64,000 bases of DNA, taken from assembly GCA_032622095.1 (NCBI GenBank), contig CP136068.1:53376443-53440442 (forward strand), written 5' to 3'. This stretch comes from Siphonodentalium dalli (lineage: Eukaryota > Mollusca > Scaphopoda > Gadilida > Siphonodentaliidae). The notes below the pieces were generated by a model that was not told where the DNA came from, did no database searches, and worked only from the letters and a program-made list of their open reading frames with translations. Made by a program: the position numbers and the translations under genes. This document shows positions 11,801-22,844 of the stretch, piece by piece (position 1 is the first letter of the stretch; each line of letters opens with the position of its first letter).

Positions 11801-14450
11801 TACCGTGAGGGCCATGGATGGCTGGTAAGATTAGATATCGTGAAGGCCATGGATGGCTGGTAAGATTAGATACCGTGAGGGCCATGGATGGCTGGTAAGA
11901 TTATATACCGTGAGGGCCATGGATGGCTGGTAAGATTAGATACCGTGAGGGCCATGGATGGCTTGTAAGATTAGATACTGTGAGGGCCATGGATGGCTGG
12001 TAAGATTAGATACCGTGAGAGCCATGGATGGCTGGTAAGATTAGATACTGTGATTGCCATGGATGGCTGGTAAGATTATATACCTTGAGGGCCATGGATG
12101 GCTGGTAAGATTAGATACCGTGAGGGCCATGGATGGCTGGTAAGATTAGATACTGTGAGGGCCATGGATGGCTGGTAGGATTAGATACTGTGAGGGCCAT
12201 GGATGGCTGGTAAGATTAGATACCGTGAGGGCCATGGATGGCTGGTAAGATTATATACCGTGAGGGCCATGGATGGCTGGTAAGATTAGATACTGTGAGG
12301 GCCATGGATGGCTGGTAAGATTAGATACTGTGAGGGCCATGGATGGCTGGTAAGATTAGATACCGTGAGGCACATGATTAGCTGGTAAGATTAGATACCG
12401 TGAGGGCCATGGATGGCTGGTAAGATTAGATACCGTGAGGGCCATGGATGGCTGGTAAGATTAGATACTGTGAGGGCCATGGATGGCTGGTAAGATTAGA
12501 TACCGTGAGAGCCATGGATGGCTGGTAAGATTAGATACTGTGAGGGCCATGGATGGCTGGTAAGATTAGATACCGTGAGGGCCATGGATGGCTGGTAAGA
12601 TTAGATACCGTGAGGGCCATGGATGGCTGGTAAGATTAGATACTGTGAGGGCCATGGATGGCTGGTAAGATTAGATACCGTGAGGGCCATGGATGGCTGG
12701 TAAGATTAGATACTGTGAGGGCCATGGATGGCTGGTAAGATTAGATACCGTGAGGGCCATGGATGGCTGGTAAGATTAGATACCGTGAGGGCCATGGATG
12801 GCTGGTAAGATTAGATACCGTGAGGGCCATGGATGGCTGGTAAGATTAGATACTGTGAGGGCCATGGATGGCTGGTAAGATTAGATACCGTGAGGGCCAT
12901 GGATGGCTGGTAAGATTAGATACCGTGAGGGCCATGGATGGCTGGTAAGATTAGATACCGTGAAGGCCATGGATGGCTGGTAAGATTAGATACTGTGAGG
13001 GCCATGGATGGCTGGTAAGATTAGATACTGTGAGGGCCATGGATGGCTGGTAAGATTAGATACCGTGAGAGCCATGGATGGCTGGTAAGATTAGATACTG
13101 TGATTGCCATGGATGGCTGGTAAGATTATATACCTTGAGGGCCATGGATGGCTGGTAAGATTAGATACCGTGAGGGCCATGGATGGCTGGTAAGATTAGA
13201 TACTGTGAGGGCCATGGATGGCTGGTAGGATTAGATACCGTGAGGGCCATGGATGGCTGGTAAGATTAGATACTGTGAGGGCCATGGATGGCTGGTAAGA
13301 TTAGATACTGTGAGGGCCATGGATGGCTGGTAAGATTAGATACCGTGAGGGCCATGGATGGCTGGTAAGATTATATACCGTGAGGGCCATGGATGGCTGG
13401 TAAGATTAGATACTGTGAGGGCCATGGATGGCTGGTAAGATTAGATACTGTGAGGGCCATGGATGGCTGGTAAGATTAGATACCGTGAGGGCCATGATTA
13501 GCTGGTAAGATTAGATACCGTGAGGGCCATGGATGGCTGGTAAGATTAGATACCGTGAGGGCCATGGATGGCTGGTAAGATTAGATACTGTGAGGGCCAT
13601 GGATGGCTGGTAAGATTAGATACCGTGAGAGCCATGGATGGCTGGTAAGATTAGATACTGTGAGGGCCATGGATGGCTGGTAAGATTAGATACCGTGAGG
13701 GCCATGGATGGCTGGTAAGATTAGATACCGTGAGGGCCATGGATTGCTGGTAAGATTAGATACTGTGAGGGCCATGGATGGCTGGTAAGATTAGATACCG
13801 TGAGGGCCATGGATGGCTGGTAAGATTAGATACTGTGAGGGCCATGGATGGCTGGTAAGATTAGATACCGTGAGGGCCATGGATGGCTGGTAAGATTAGA
13901 TACCGTGAGGGCCATGGATGGCTGGTAAGATTAGATACCGTGAGGGCCATGGATGGCTGGTAAGATTAGATACTGTGAGGGCCATGGATGGCTGGTAAGA
14001 TTAGATACCGTGAGGGCCATGGATGGCTGGTAAGATTAGATACCGTGAGGGCCATGGATGGCTGGTAAGATTAGATACCGTGAGGGCCATGGATGGCTGG
14101 TAAGATTAGATACTGTGAGGGCCATGGATGGCTGGTAAGATTAGATACCGTGAGAGCCATGGATGGCTGGTAAGATTAGATACTGTGAGGGCCATGGATG
14201 GCTGGTAAGATTAGATACCGTGAGGGCCATGGATGGCTGGTAAGATTAGATACCGTGAGGGCCATGGATGGCTGGTAAGATTAGATACTGTGAGGGCCAT
14301 GGATGGCTGGTAAGATTAGATACTGTGAGGGCCATGGATGGCTGGTAAGATTAGATACCGTGAGAGCCATGGATGGCTGGTAAGATTAGATACTGTGAGG
14401 GCCATGGATGGCTGGTAAGATTAGATACCGTGAGGGCCATGGATGGCTGC
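8819..14450 (+). repeat. 35-bp minisatellite made of copies of a splice donor
   Basis: About 160 tandem units in GALNT intron 5. Each unit contains GCTGGTAAGATTAGATACC followed by GTGAGGGCCATGGATG. The first unit overlaps the end of exon 5: exon bases GCTG plus the real donor GTAAGATTAGATACC. The first spacing is 41 bp; from 8864 to the last donor at 14415 the 5551 bp equal 155 units of 35 bp plus 3 of 42 bp, and the three long variants (CCATGAAGGCCCCCGGCC) are visible near 8985, 10390 and 11550. Common variants are CCGTGAGGG/CTGTGAGGG, TTGTAAG, GATTATATACC and CATGATTGGC. Small minus-strand ORFs at 9052-9246 and 10459-10653 are by-products (three units equal 35 codons). Confidence 0.97.
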
Positions 14451-14740
14451 ATGGATTTTTTCGGGACACCTGTTTTCTGACCATGATATGCTGAAGGCAT
14501 ATCCCAAAGGGTTACGGCCTGAGTTTGGGCGGATATGGGAGGTGTACCTCTCCCATTGACAAGGGGTTTGGGTTCTCACCCAAGATAATTTTTGAAAATG
14601 ATATGCATTGAGAGAGAGAGTCTAAGGCTCTCTCAGCCTCTCTGACTCACTATTTTGGAGAGAGAGTTAGGACAGTTTATTAAAATTAACTTTTGAAATT
14701 CAAATAGATATAGGCCTACATGTATGTATTGTAAATGGGG

Positions 14741-14830
14741 TTGATACTATCTATGCATGGGTATGGGTATGGGTATCAAAATTGCTTGATACTATCTATG
14801 CATGGGTATGGGTATGGGTATCAAAATTGC
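14741..14830. repeat. Two-copy 45-bp tandem duplication
   Basis: Two copies of TTGATACTATCTATGCATGG with GGTATGGGTATGGGTATC and AAAATTGC, just before the exon 6 acceptor. The GA/CT-rich stretch 14610-14660 precedes it. Confidence 0.9.
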
Positions 14831-14860
14831 TTCCAGTCTCATTAATTAATTTATTTTTAG

Positions 14861-14995
14861 GGCCAAGATTATGGTGATATATCAGAACGGAAGGCTCTGA
14901 GGCAGAGACTCAATTGTAAAAGCTTCAGATGGTATTTGGAGAATGTTTATCCTGAAAAGTTCATTCCAGATGAAAACGTCCATTCCTGGGGCATG
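14861..14995 (+). CDS. GALNT exon 6 (catalytic-lectin linker)
   Basis: Encodes [36 protein letters not shown] and [32 protein letters not shown] is the hallmark end of the GALNT catalytic region just before the lectin domain. Phase 0 at both ends, acceptor TTTTTAG, donor ATG|GTGAGT. It lies 410 bp after the end of the minisatellite, so its normal partner exon is 6 kb upstream across the repeat. Confidence 0.95.
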
Positions 14996-15061
14996 GTGAG
15001 TGCTATGATTACCATCAGGAATAGATTTGGTTCTAATTGTGCGCAATATAGCTTTTGTTAT

Positions 15062-15558
15062 TTTAATGATGCTTTATCCGAATTAACGCTCCTAAATTAC
15101 TATTTCTTTGGCTTCGGGGTAAAAAATATTTGATTTGAGTCGAGGAACCCACCCATCAAAGCTCCAGAGTGATTTTTGATTTTTGAAGTTTGTTAAAAAA
15201 TATTTGATTCCAGTCGAGGAACCCTCCCATCAAAGCTCAGAGTGATTTTGATTTTTGAAGTTTGTTATTTCAATTATTTGTGGCCAGAAGCACGTAGTCA
15301 AATGGATAACTCTAAAAACAAGTGGTAATACGGCCAAATTTCGTGAATACTCAAGTGATAATACATGTACGGCCATATTTTGTTGAACAACATGTTGATA
15401 AATAACACATTTTGGGAAATTTGATACCATAGTTGACAGTGGTTATCATTATTTTGTTGCAATTAATCGATTCTGATAACTACAACATATTTTGAAGAAA
15501 TGTTATTGTTGTATCTTGATGATATGGGGACACTATGATCAGATTGAGTACCTTTAAT
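15062..15558 (-). mobile_element. MITE-like repeat, TTAAAGGTACTCAATCCGA family, copy 2
   Basis: Minus-strand copy in intron 6, ending in AGATTGAGTACCTTTAA. It contains an internal duplication of about 75 bp (AATATTTGATT...TTTGAAGTTTGTT occurs twice, 15125-15270). A partial relative, 16480-16739, lies one intron further on. Confidence 0.75.
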
Positions 15559-15610
15559 ACCATATAAAAATCATCAGGAATCATCTATAAACTTTGAACT
15601 CTCCTTGCAG

Positions 15611-15718
15611 CTCCGCAATCCGACCAGTAATATATGCCTGGACACGCTACAGAAAGATGAGAAGATGATATTTGACATTGGTTTGTTTGGCTGTCAGAAT
15701 GGCGCCAGTGCTGGACAG
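15611..15718 (+). CDS. GALNT exon 7 (lectin alpha repeat)
   Basis: Encodes LRNPTSNICLDTLQKDEKMI, then FDIGLFGCQNGASAGQ. This is the ricin-B alpha repeat: CLD with its sugar-binding Asp, the second Cys in GCQN, and the Q of a Q-x-W/F motif at the exon end that continues as VF in the next exon. Phase 0/0, acceptor TTGCAG, donor CAG|GTGTGT. Confidence 0.93.
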
Positions 15719-15939
15719 GTGTGTGAAATACTAAGTATGCGGTATTCTGGGTTCTGACTGGTATGACCACTCCAGACCTGGTTACCTTTGTCTACTAGCT
15801 TGTAATATTTAGTGTTGATAGATGTATCCTACATACAGCTAACATATAGATAGAATGTCACAATTAAGTGTGTGAACTGGTAATTTTATTGCAGGAGTTT
15901 GTTGTAACACCACGAAATATGAATTAGATTGTGTTAAAC

Positions 15940-16208
15940 TATTCAGACCACTTTATCTTGCAGCCTGAAATACGAGTGTGATTGTACAAACCTATTCAGA
16001 CCACTGTGTCATTCTATATTTGTGATTTGTAAACCTATTCACACCACTGTGTGATTCTACGTGTGTCATTATGCTACCTATTCAGACCACTGCGTGATTC
16101 TACGAGTGTGTTTGTGCTTCTAGTACCTATTCAGACCACTGTGTGATTCTATGTGTATGATTGTGCTAACCAATTCAGACCACTGCGTCATTCTATGTGT
16201 GTGATTGA
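15940..16208. repeat. Degenerate tandem repeat, about 55 bp, 6 copies
   Basis: Six diverged copies built on CTATTCAGACCACTGTGTGA and TTCTACGTGTGTGATTGT in GALNT intron 7, ending about 35 bp before the exon 8 acceptor. Confidence 0.8.
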
Positions 16209-16243
16209 TGTTTGCCTTTAATATATGACCATAATATATTCAG

Positions 16244-16375
16244 GTTTTCTCCTTGAGCATGAATGATGAGCTGCGACGAGAAGATGGATGTTTAGCAGCT
16301 AATGGCAAAGACAATGAACGTCTCAAGCTGTCACCATGCACTGGCACCAAATTCCAGAAGTTTAAGCATGATAAA
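16244..16375 (+). CDS. GALNT exon 8 (lectin beta repeat, degenerate)
   Basis: Encodes VFSLSMNDELRREDGCLAAN, GKDNERLKLSPCTGTKFQKF and KHDK. It is the beta repeat of the lectin domain, with a conserved Cys pair (GCLA, SPC). CLD is replaced by CLA and QxW by QKF, so this repeat probably does not bind GalNAc. Phase 0/0, acceptor ATATTCAG, strong donor AAA|GTAAGT. Confidence 0.92.
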
Positions 16376-16381
16376 GTAAGT

Positions 16382-16470
16382 GATTTTATCTTTATCTATT
16401 ATTATTATTTATCTACTATTATTATCTATTATTATCTTTATCTATTATTATTATCTATTATTTTTCACCA
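16382..16470. repeat. TATTATTATCTATT low-complexity tract
   Basis: Simple AT-rich repeat of TAT/ATT/ATC triplets beginning six bases after the exon 8 donor. Confidence 0.9.
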
Positions 16471-16739
16471 CCAATAATTTAAAGTGGCCCAGTAAACAGT
16501 CAACGAGAAGACTTTCTCTGACCAAATTGCAGATGAAGATGGATAACTCTAAAAGAAATCAAGTGGCTTTTTTGTGTCAGATATTTGACAAACCAGCAAA
16601 ATGTTGATAAATAACAGGTTTTGGGCAATTTTATACTATAGTTGACTGTGGTTAGCATTATTTTTGGGCAAGTAAAAATGTTGTTGTTGTTGGAATCTGA
16701 TGATATTGGACCATCAAATCAGATTGAGTAGCTTTAAAA

Positions 16740-17690
16740 CTGGAATTTATTTCACCTGCTATGGTATTCTCACACAAAACACCTTCTCCAGGCTGTGTGG
16801 TACGTTTTTGGCAGATTGCACTTGAGTCTCCATGTCAACTATCTGTTGAATTAAATTACCTTTGAATAAGTGTGTGGTGGTCAATCAACTTAAAACATTA
16901 ATATAATTTCTTAATGATTATCTATAAGATGTCATTTATTTATGTATTTTATTCTTGGATTACGCTAAAACATGGTTATATCCAATAAAGAATTTGAATT
17001 TGAATATGCTGCTTCTTGCCATTCAGGCATCACAGGTAGCCTTTGACAAGTAACTTCCTACTGCGATGGTTGCAGCGGACTCGCCCATAAACCGACTACC
17101 TGGCTTGGGGGCGGACATGCTGAACATTCTCTAATTTGTGTAATGAATATATCAATTACTATTATTCTATTACACCAATCAATCAATTAATTCATGTTAT
17201 TGGGAATTTTTTCCATGAAGATAAAATGCAATCGTTATATATTCATTCTCCACTCCATTGTTAAATAGTCCCCTTTATTTCAAACTGATATATTTTTATG
17301 TACATCACTGTTAAACAGCATTGTATTTTAACAATAGTACCATTTGTAGTCCCAAGGTGCTAGTGTGAAAAGAAAAAATTTGAAGAAAAATGTTTTGTAA
17401 TTTCTGTTAGTCGAGTATCCAGTTCGAACGAGTGGACAAAATTTTATTTGGGAAATTTGGAGATAACTTATTGTTTGGCATCTTTTATGATAAAAAATGA
17501 AACAACGCGATCAGTTTATGCTTTGAAGAGAACACTTTCAATTCACCGAGAAATGATCAGTAACTAAGGACACACCATAAACACTCTAGGTAAATTCGCC
17601 CCGGGGACAATCGACTCACGCGAATGTTAACCCTTCCCGAATTCCTTTCCTGGTGACTCGGCCACTTACATCTTTATCGAGAAATACAAA
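16740..17690 (+). other. GALNT intron 8, unannotated part
   Basis: No coding signal. The word ATAAAGAATTTGAATTTGAA near 16985 resembles the 3' tails of some mollusc SINE/RTE copies, but nothing upstream confirms one. Confidence 0.4.
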
Positions 17691-19623
17691 TGAAAGTGTC
17701 AATGACACTGTAGCTCAACTTAGGTAGGGGAATAATTTAATGGTTGACAGTAAATGGAGGAATAGGAAAGATGCTAATTGAAATGTCTAACCTAGCTGTG
17801 CCAAAGGATTTAGTCATGCAAAGAGTAAAATCCAAGATGGCTGCTGACGGCCATGTTTTTTGGCCGAATGACCCCAAAATGACTCGTTCCCATCTACATG
17901 TCAATATTACCATTCATGACAAATTTCATGATGATCAGACGAATAGTACGACCTTTCGCCCGTGCCAATGAATTTAATTTTGAAATCCAAGATGGCCACC
18001 AACGGCCATGTTTTTTGGCCGAATGGCCCCAAAATAACTCGTTCCCATTTACATGTCAAGGTCAACAGCCATGACAAATCTCATAATGATCTGACCAAAG
18101 GTACGACATGTAGCCTGTGCCAAAGGATTTAGTCATGCAAAGAGTAAAATCCAAGATGACTGCTGGCGGCCATGTTATTTGGCCGAACGATGCCAAAATG
18201 ACTCGTTCCCATCTACATGTCATTGTTAACATCCATGACAAATTTCATGAAGTTCCGACCAAAGCTACGACCTGTAGCTCGCGCCAAAGGATTTAGTCAT
18301 GCAAAAAGTAAAATCCAAGATGGCTGCTGGCGGCCATGTTTTTCGGCCGGACAACCCCAAAATGACTCGTTCCAATCTACATGTCATTGTTAACATCCAT
18401 GACAAATTTCATGCAGTTCCGACCAAAGTTACGACCTGTAGCCCGCGCCAAAGGATTTAGTCATGCAAAGAGTAAAATCCAAGATGGCTGCTGGCGGCCA
18501 TGTTTTTCGGCCGAACAACCCCAAAATGACTCGTTCCAATCTAAATGTCATTGTTAACATCCATGACAAATTTCATGAAGTTCCGACCAAAGCTACGACC
18601 TGTAGCCCGCGCCAAAGGATTTAGTCATGCAAAGAGTAAAATCCAAGATGGCTGCTGGTGGCCATGTTTTTCGGCCGAACAACCCCAAAATGACTCGTTC
18701 CCATCTACAGGTCATTGTTAACATCCATGACAAACTTCATGAAGTTCTGACCTAAGCTACGACCTGTAGCCCGCACCAAAGGATTTAGTCATGTAAAGAG
18801 TAAAATCCAAGAGGGCTGCTGGCAGCCATGTTTTTTGGCCAAACAAGCCCAAAATCACTCGTTCCCATCAACATGTCAATATTAACATCCATGACAAATT
18901 TCATGATGATCAGACGAACAGCACGACCTCTAGCCCGCGCCAATGGATTGAATTTTGAAATCCAAGATGTCCGAATGACCCTAAAATGACTCGTTTCCAT
19001 CTACATTCCAATTTCAACAGCCATGACAAATTTTATGATGATCAGACTAAAGGTACGACCTGTAGCCCGTGCTAAAGGATTTAGTCATACAAAGAGTAAA
19101 ATCCAAGATGGCTGCTGGCCGAATGACCCCAAAATGACTCGTTCCCATCTACATGTCATTGTTAACATCCATGACAAATTTCATGAAGATCCGACTAAAG
19201 CTACGACCTGCAGCCCGCGCCAAAGAATTTAGTCATGCGAAGAGTAAAATCCAAAATGGCTCCTGGCGGCCATGTTTTTTTACAGAACGACCCCAAAATG
19301 ACTCGTTTCCCATCTACATGTCAATATTAACATCCATGACAAATCTCATGATGATCAGACGAACGGTATGACCTGTAGACCACCGCGCCAATGGATTTAA
19401 TTTTGAAATCCAAGATGGCCACCAGCGGCCATGTTCTTTGGCCGAATGACCCCAAAATGACTCGTTCCCATCTACAAGTCAATGTCAACATTCATGACAT
19501 ATTTCATAATGATCAGACCAAAGGTACGACCTGTAGCCCACGCCAAAGGAAATTGTTGATGGACACACGGACGACGGACGCCAACCCACGGCAATAGCTC
19601 AAACTTACAAAGTAAGTTGAGCT
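17691..19623 (+). mobile_element. Repeat element with internal 164-bp tandem array, copy 1
   Basis: Starts near TGAAAGTGTCAATGACACTG TAGCTCAACTT and ends at a hairpin, AGCTCAAACTT..AGTTGAGCT then AA. The inside is a tandem array of a 164-bp unit (exact spacing 18293, 18457, 18621, 18785, counted at TTAGTCAT), each with ATCCAAGATGGCTGCTGGCG, CCCAAAATGACTCGTTCCCA and ATCCATGACAAATTTCATGA. The other copies are 44385-45450 and 51592-52911 (minus) and 56443-57734 (plus). The short ORFs inside are not conserved. A Helitron-like non-autonomous element is possible from the terminal hairpin, but not shown. Confidence 0.75.
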
Positions 19624-19792
19624 AACAACAAGTAACTAAGGCATTGTTAGGACTTGTCCAATCATAATCAAGGAAAATGAAAGAGAAACATAGAGGTGTA
19701 AAGACAGACACGATTTTTAATGGAGAGCTATTAGACACTCCCTTGAATAATGTTATTGTTCTCAAGTAATGCTTACTTTATTTTATTTACAG

Positions 19793-19933
19793 AAAACAGG
19801 TCAAGTGGTGCATGAGAGCAGCGGCAAATGTCTGGACAGTCCAATACCGAAAAACAGTGAATATGCCGTCATAAACCCATGTAACAACAAACCATCACAG
19901 TTCTGGGCGTTTGAACACTATCTAAACAGCTAA
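19793..19933 (+). CDS. GALNT last exon (lectin gamma repeat and stop)
   Basis: Encodes KTGQVVHESSGKCLDSPIPK, NSEYAVINPCNNKPSQFWAF and EHYLNS, then TAA at 19931-19933. The gamma repeat keeps CLD and QFW, the intact ricin-B signature. Adding the visible exons with either A or B gives 340 residues, against a usual total near 560-620, so 220-280 N-terminal residues are missing upstream. A possible poly(A) signal AATAAA is at 20341, weakly supported. Confidence 0.95.
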   Translation, partial: KTGQVVHESSGKCLDSPIPKNSEYAVINPCNNKPSQFWAFEHYLNS

Positions 19934-20147
19934 CATATTGTCTCATCATAGATGTATCAATCGCTTGTGTTTTCATCAAATTCATTTATTGTCAATAATG
20001 TGCAATACTTATTCTTTAAACAGACTCATAATCTTAAAGTCTCAAATTATACAAAACAATTGCTCACTTGAGTCACATTCTAGGACTTAAAATAGGTCGA
20101 TACGGCCACAAAAAGTCAAGTCCCAATTTCTCAGGCTGAATGTTTAT

Positions 20148-20270
20148 TTAACCCTTTCATGACGGGAGCTTCCTTAAATTTTGCAAAGACCCTGTGCCAA
20201 TGTATTCTCTTATATATGCGAGTCTCCAATAGGGAGCCTGGCATATATAAGAGAATACAATATTTACCTT
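20148..20270 (+). mobile_element. TTAA-flanked MITE fragment (piggyBac-type ends)
   Basis: TTAA at 20148-20151, then CCCTTTCATGACGGGAGC and a foldback with TTCTCTTATATATGCGAG arms at about 20203-20258. The right terminus is missing. It lies in the 3' flank of GALNT. Confidence 0.7.
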
Positions 20271-20829
20271 GACCTTGTAAGCCAACACATGCACCAACAT
20301 AGTTACCAACTACAGTAATTTTTCCCGGACATTAAACGGTAATAAAATGGTTGCATGTGCGAGATGTCAGGACCATGCACATGGGCCTGAGGCATGGGAA
20401 ATTGACTTTACCTGGTCTAAATACATGAAATATTTACATAATGCAAGGACTTAAAAGCCCTGCATGAGGTACACATGAATCAATCAATTTGTGAGAAAAT
20501 TAGGACGAACAAATCATGCAAATAAATGCGATTCTCCAGTGACGCAGCCAGCAGATTAGATACATGCTCTTAAGTTGGCAGCAATGTCATATGAATCGTG
20601 CAAATCGCAATCAAATGGTTGAGTGATTTGGCCTTTTGCATCAATGATGTAAAATGATGAAGATATAAGAAGAAACATTCAATATAGTAGATTTGATTCA
20701 ACTGTTCAAATATGTCATACAAAATTTACACAATAGATAACCAGCTTAGTGCAACATAATTTCATTGAAATCTGCAGATTTAGTGATTGTCAATCGTTCG
20801 CATCCCACACTCATCTGGAAAGACATTAA

Positions 20830-21270
20830 CCCTTTCATGACGGGAGCTGTGCTGGTGCAGCATTAGAGATCCTATGCCAGTGCATTATCTTATATATGCG
20901 AGTCTCTCATAGGCAGTCTTGCATATATAAGAGAATACTCTGGTGTTTTAGCTTCTTCCTGAGATGGTAAAGAGAGTTTATCTCACTTCTATGCTAAATG
21001 TTGAAAGCAGTTAACCCTTTCATGACTGGAGCTTCCTGAATTTTTGCGAAAACACTGTGCCATTTAAAACAAAATATTTGTGAGTTGCCCATAGGGCGCC
21101 TTGCATTTATCAGAGAATGCATTGGCCTAGCAATATTTACCTTGATCTTGTTAGGCAGTGCATTCTCTTATATATGCGAGGCTCCCTATGAGAGACTCGC
21201 GCATATATAAGAAATTGCACTGGCGCAGGGTATATAATGCTGCACCAGCGCAGCTCCCATCATGAAAGGG
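20830..21270. mobile_element. TTAA-flanked MITEs with CCCTTTCATGA ends
   Basis: Begins after TTAA (20826-20829) with CCCTTTCATGACGGGAGC then TGTGCTGGTGCAGCATTA, and ends with the complement TAATGCTGCACCAGCGCAGC then TCCCATCATGAAAGGG and TTAA (21271-21274). A further internal left end, TTAA plus CCCTTTCATGACTGGAGC at 21011-21032, suggests two abutting copies (20830 to about 20960, and 21015-21270). Each has a central foldback CTTATATATGCGAG. A TTAA duplication with CCC-starting inverted ends is the piggyBac pattern. Confidence 0.8.
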
Positions 21271-21371
21271 TTAATAAATTGTTGTGACATCAGTATGTCA
21301 TTCTGTAGCATATACAGACCGTATCGAATGTATTTATCAGCCTATTTTGATCACTGGAATGTAAAAAAAAC

Positions 21372-21547
21372 AAGAGATTACTAGAGATTACTAGGCTTAA
21401 TTTGAGATTACTAGGCTTAATTTGAAATTACTAGGCTTAATTTGATATTACTAGGCTTAATTTGATATTACAAGGCTTAATTTGCTATTACTAGGCTTAA
21501 TTTGAGATTACTAGGCTTAATTTGAGATTACTAGGCTTAATTTGAGG
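21372..21547. repeat. 20-bp tandem repeat, 8 copies
   Basis: Unit GAGATTACTAGGCTTAATTT with one or two changes per copy. Confidence 0.95.
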
Positions 21548-21549
21548 TT

Positions 21550-22625
21550 TGAAGATTATGAGTCGCTTTAAAGATGTATTTTAGTGTCGGGCTATTTATT
21601 ATCAAAACCTATATCTAATTAACCACCTGAGGTGTGAAGGAAAGGGCCTATCGGCCCTTACGAGCATCCGGTGGTTAGCTCCCCCGAAATACTTTCCCTA
21701 TTAATTCACCACCTGTATCATTAGCAGCCGCTACTTCATCTTCCCATCATGTTCCACGTCTTCTGTCTCACCCGCCTTATCACATTGTGTGACACTCTCA
21801 CCATCGGTTGTATCTGCTCTTGTGTTCCCAAAGAAATGTACTGGGTCGAAATCCTTATGATTTTAAACGACCATGCAGGGAGGTTCGGTACCAGATTTGA
21901 ATTGCTAATGTGAATAATTTGGCAGCATGCATGCACGTATTATTTGGAGCACTAGAGAACCTTAACAGCCAAATCCACTTCAGCCCATTTACTGCGAGGA
22001 TGAAATGACAATTTCCGCTCTTAAAATATATATTGCTGATACGTGATTGTTCAATCATTGGTAACTCAGAATGGTCTTTTTTGTAAATTCTGATAAAATA
22101 TTTTTGCATCAACGAGGATTCTTTGCATTTTTACACCAACATTTCCAAATAACTCATCCGTCCATCAACATGCAACAAATTGAGACTGTAAAACAGATCA
22201 TAGTTGTTGCATAAAAAATGAATGATTGCGGACACCACTATAGTATATGGTTTGTAACAAATTTCCATCCTTCTTGTAATACATCAGTGCATATATCTTA
22301 AAAGGTTATGCTGAATACAGAACTTTTCCCTTATATACAAGAACTGTCAGGTCTCATTTAGGGCCTGAGCATTGCCTGGGTATAGCATAGATGCAGAGTA
22401 TTAGTGCTGTCCTGAGAACTTAGCGGCTTTGGAGTTAGATATTCTCATTTATTAGAACTCAATAGCTGTGAGTAGGAGTGTAAAAATAACCAACATTTTC
22501 CAATAGAAAATAGCATATTGGTAATATTGAAGGCTAAACTGAAATTCAATGTGATTTTGACCATTTCATTGAATATGAGATACAGAGAAGGTAATAAATA
22601 GCTAGAATTATAATGAAACCATTCT
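21550..22625. other. Intergenic, nothing recognised
   Basis: A short inverted stretch around AACCACCTGAGG...CCGGTGGTTAG at 21620-21676, otherwise ordinary AT-rich sequence; minus-strand ORFs at 21736-22112 show no recognisable protein. Confidence 0.5.
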
Positions 22626-22628
22626 ATC

Positions 22629-22844
22629 CCTTTCTTTCCTTAATACTTGATGACGATTAGTTTCCATAGGAATGTTCAGATAATAAGTCCAACAAATGGT
22701 AGTTTGTTGAACTTAACATCTGAACATTTTCCACCAATGAATCTGTCTGTAGTCTGCATATATTTCCTGAGCATGCCTCCAGATGAATAATAGATTATTC
22801 CAATGGATACTTTTATACTGATGGGAGAATCCATTTAGTAAGGG
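22629..22844. mobile_element. TTAA-type MITE, CCCTTTCTTTACTAAATAC family, copy 1
   Basis: Left end CCCTTTCTTTCCTTAATAC (flank TTAA mutated), central inverted pair AATGTTCAGATAATAAG / CTTAACATCTGAACATTT, right end GAGAATCCATTTAGTAAGGG then TTAA at 22845-22848. It matches the better copy at 26237-26482. Confidence 0.7.

Noticed and set aside
14758-14820. GGGTAT runs as interstitial telomere
   Set aside because: Only three units per copy, and the motif is not TTAGGG; part of a 45-bp duplication.
17744-19597. Several 60-85 codon ORFs sharing SKIQDGCW and PKMTRSHLH
   Set aside because: They restart in every 164-bp repeat unit with different frames and stops; no conserved protein.
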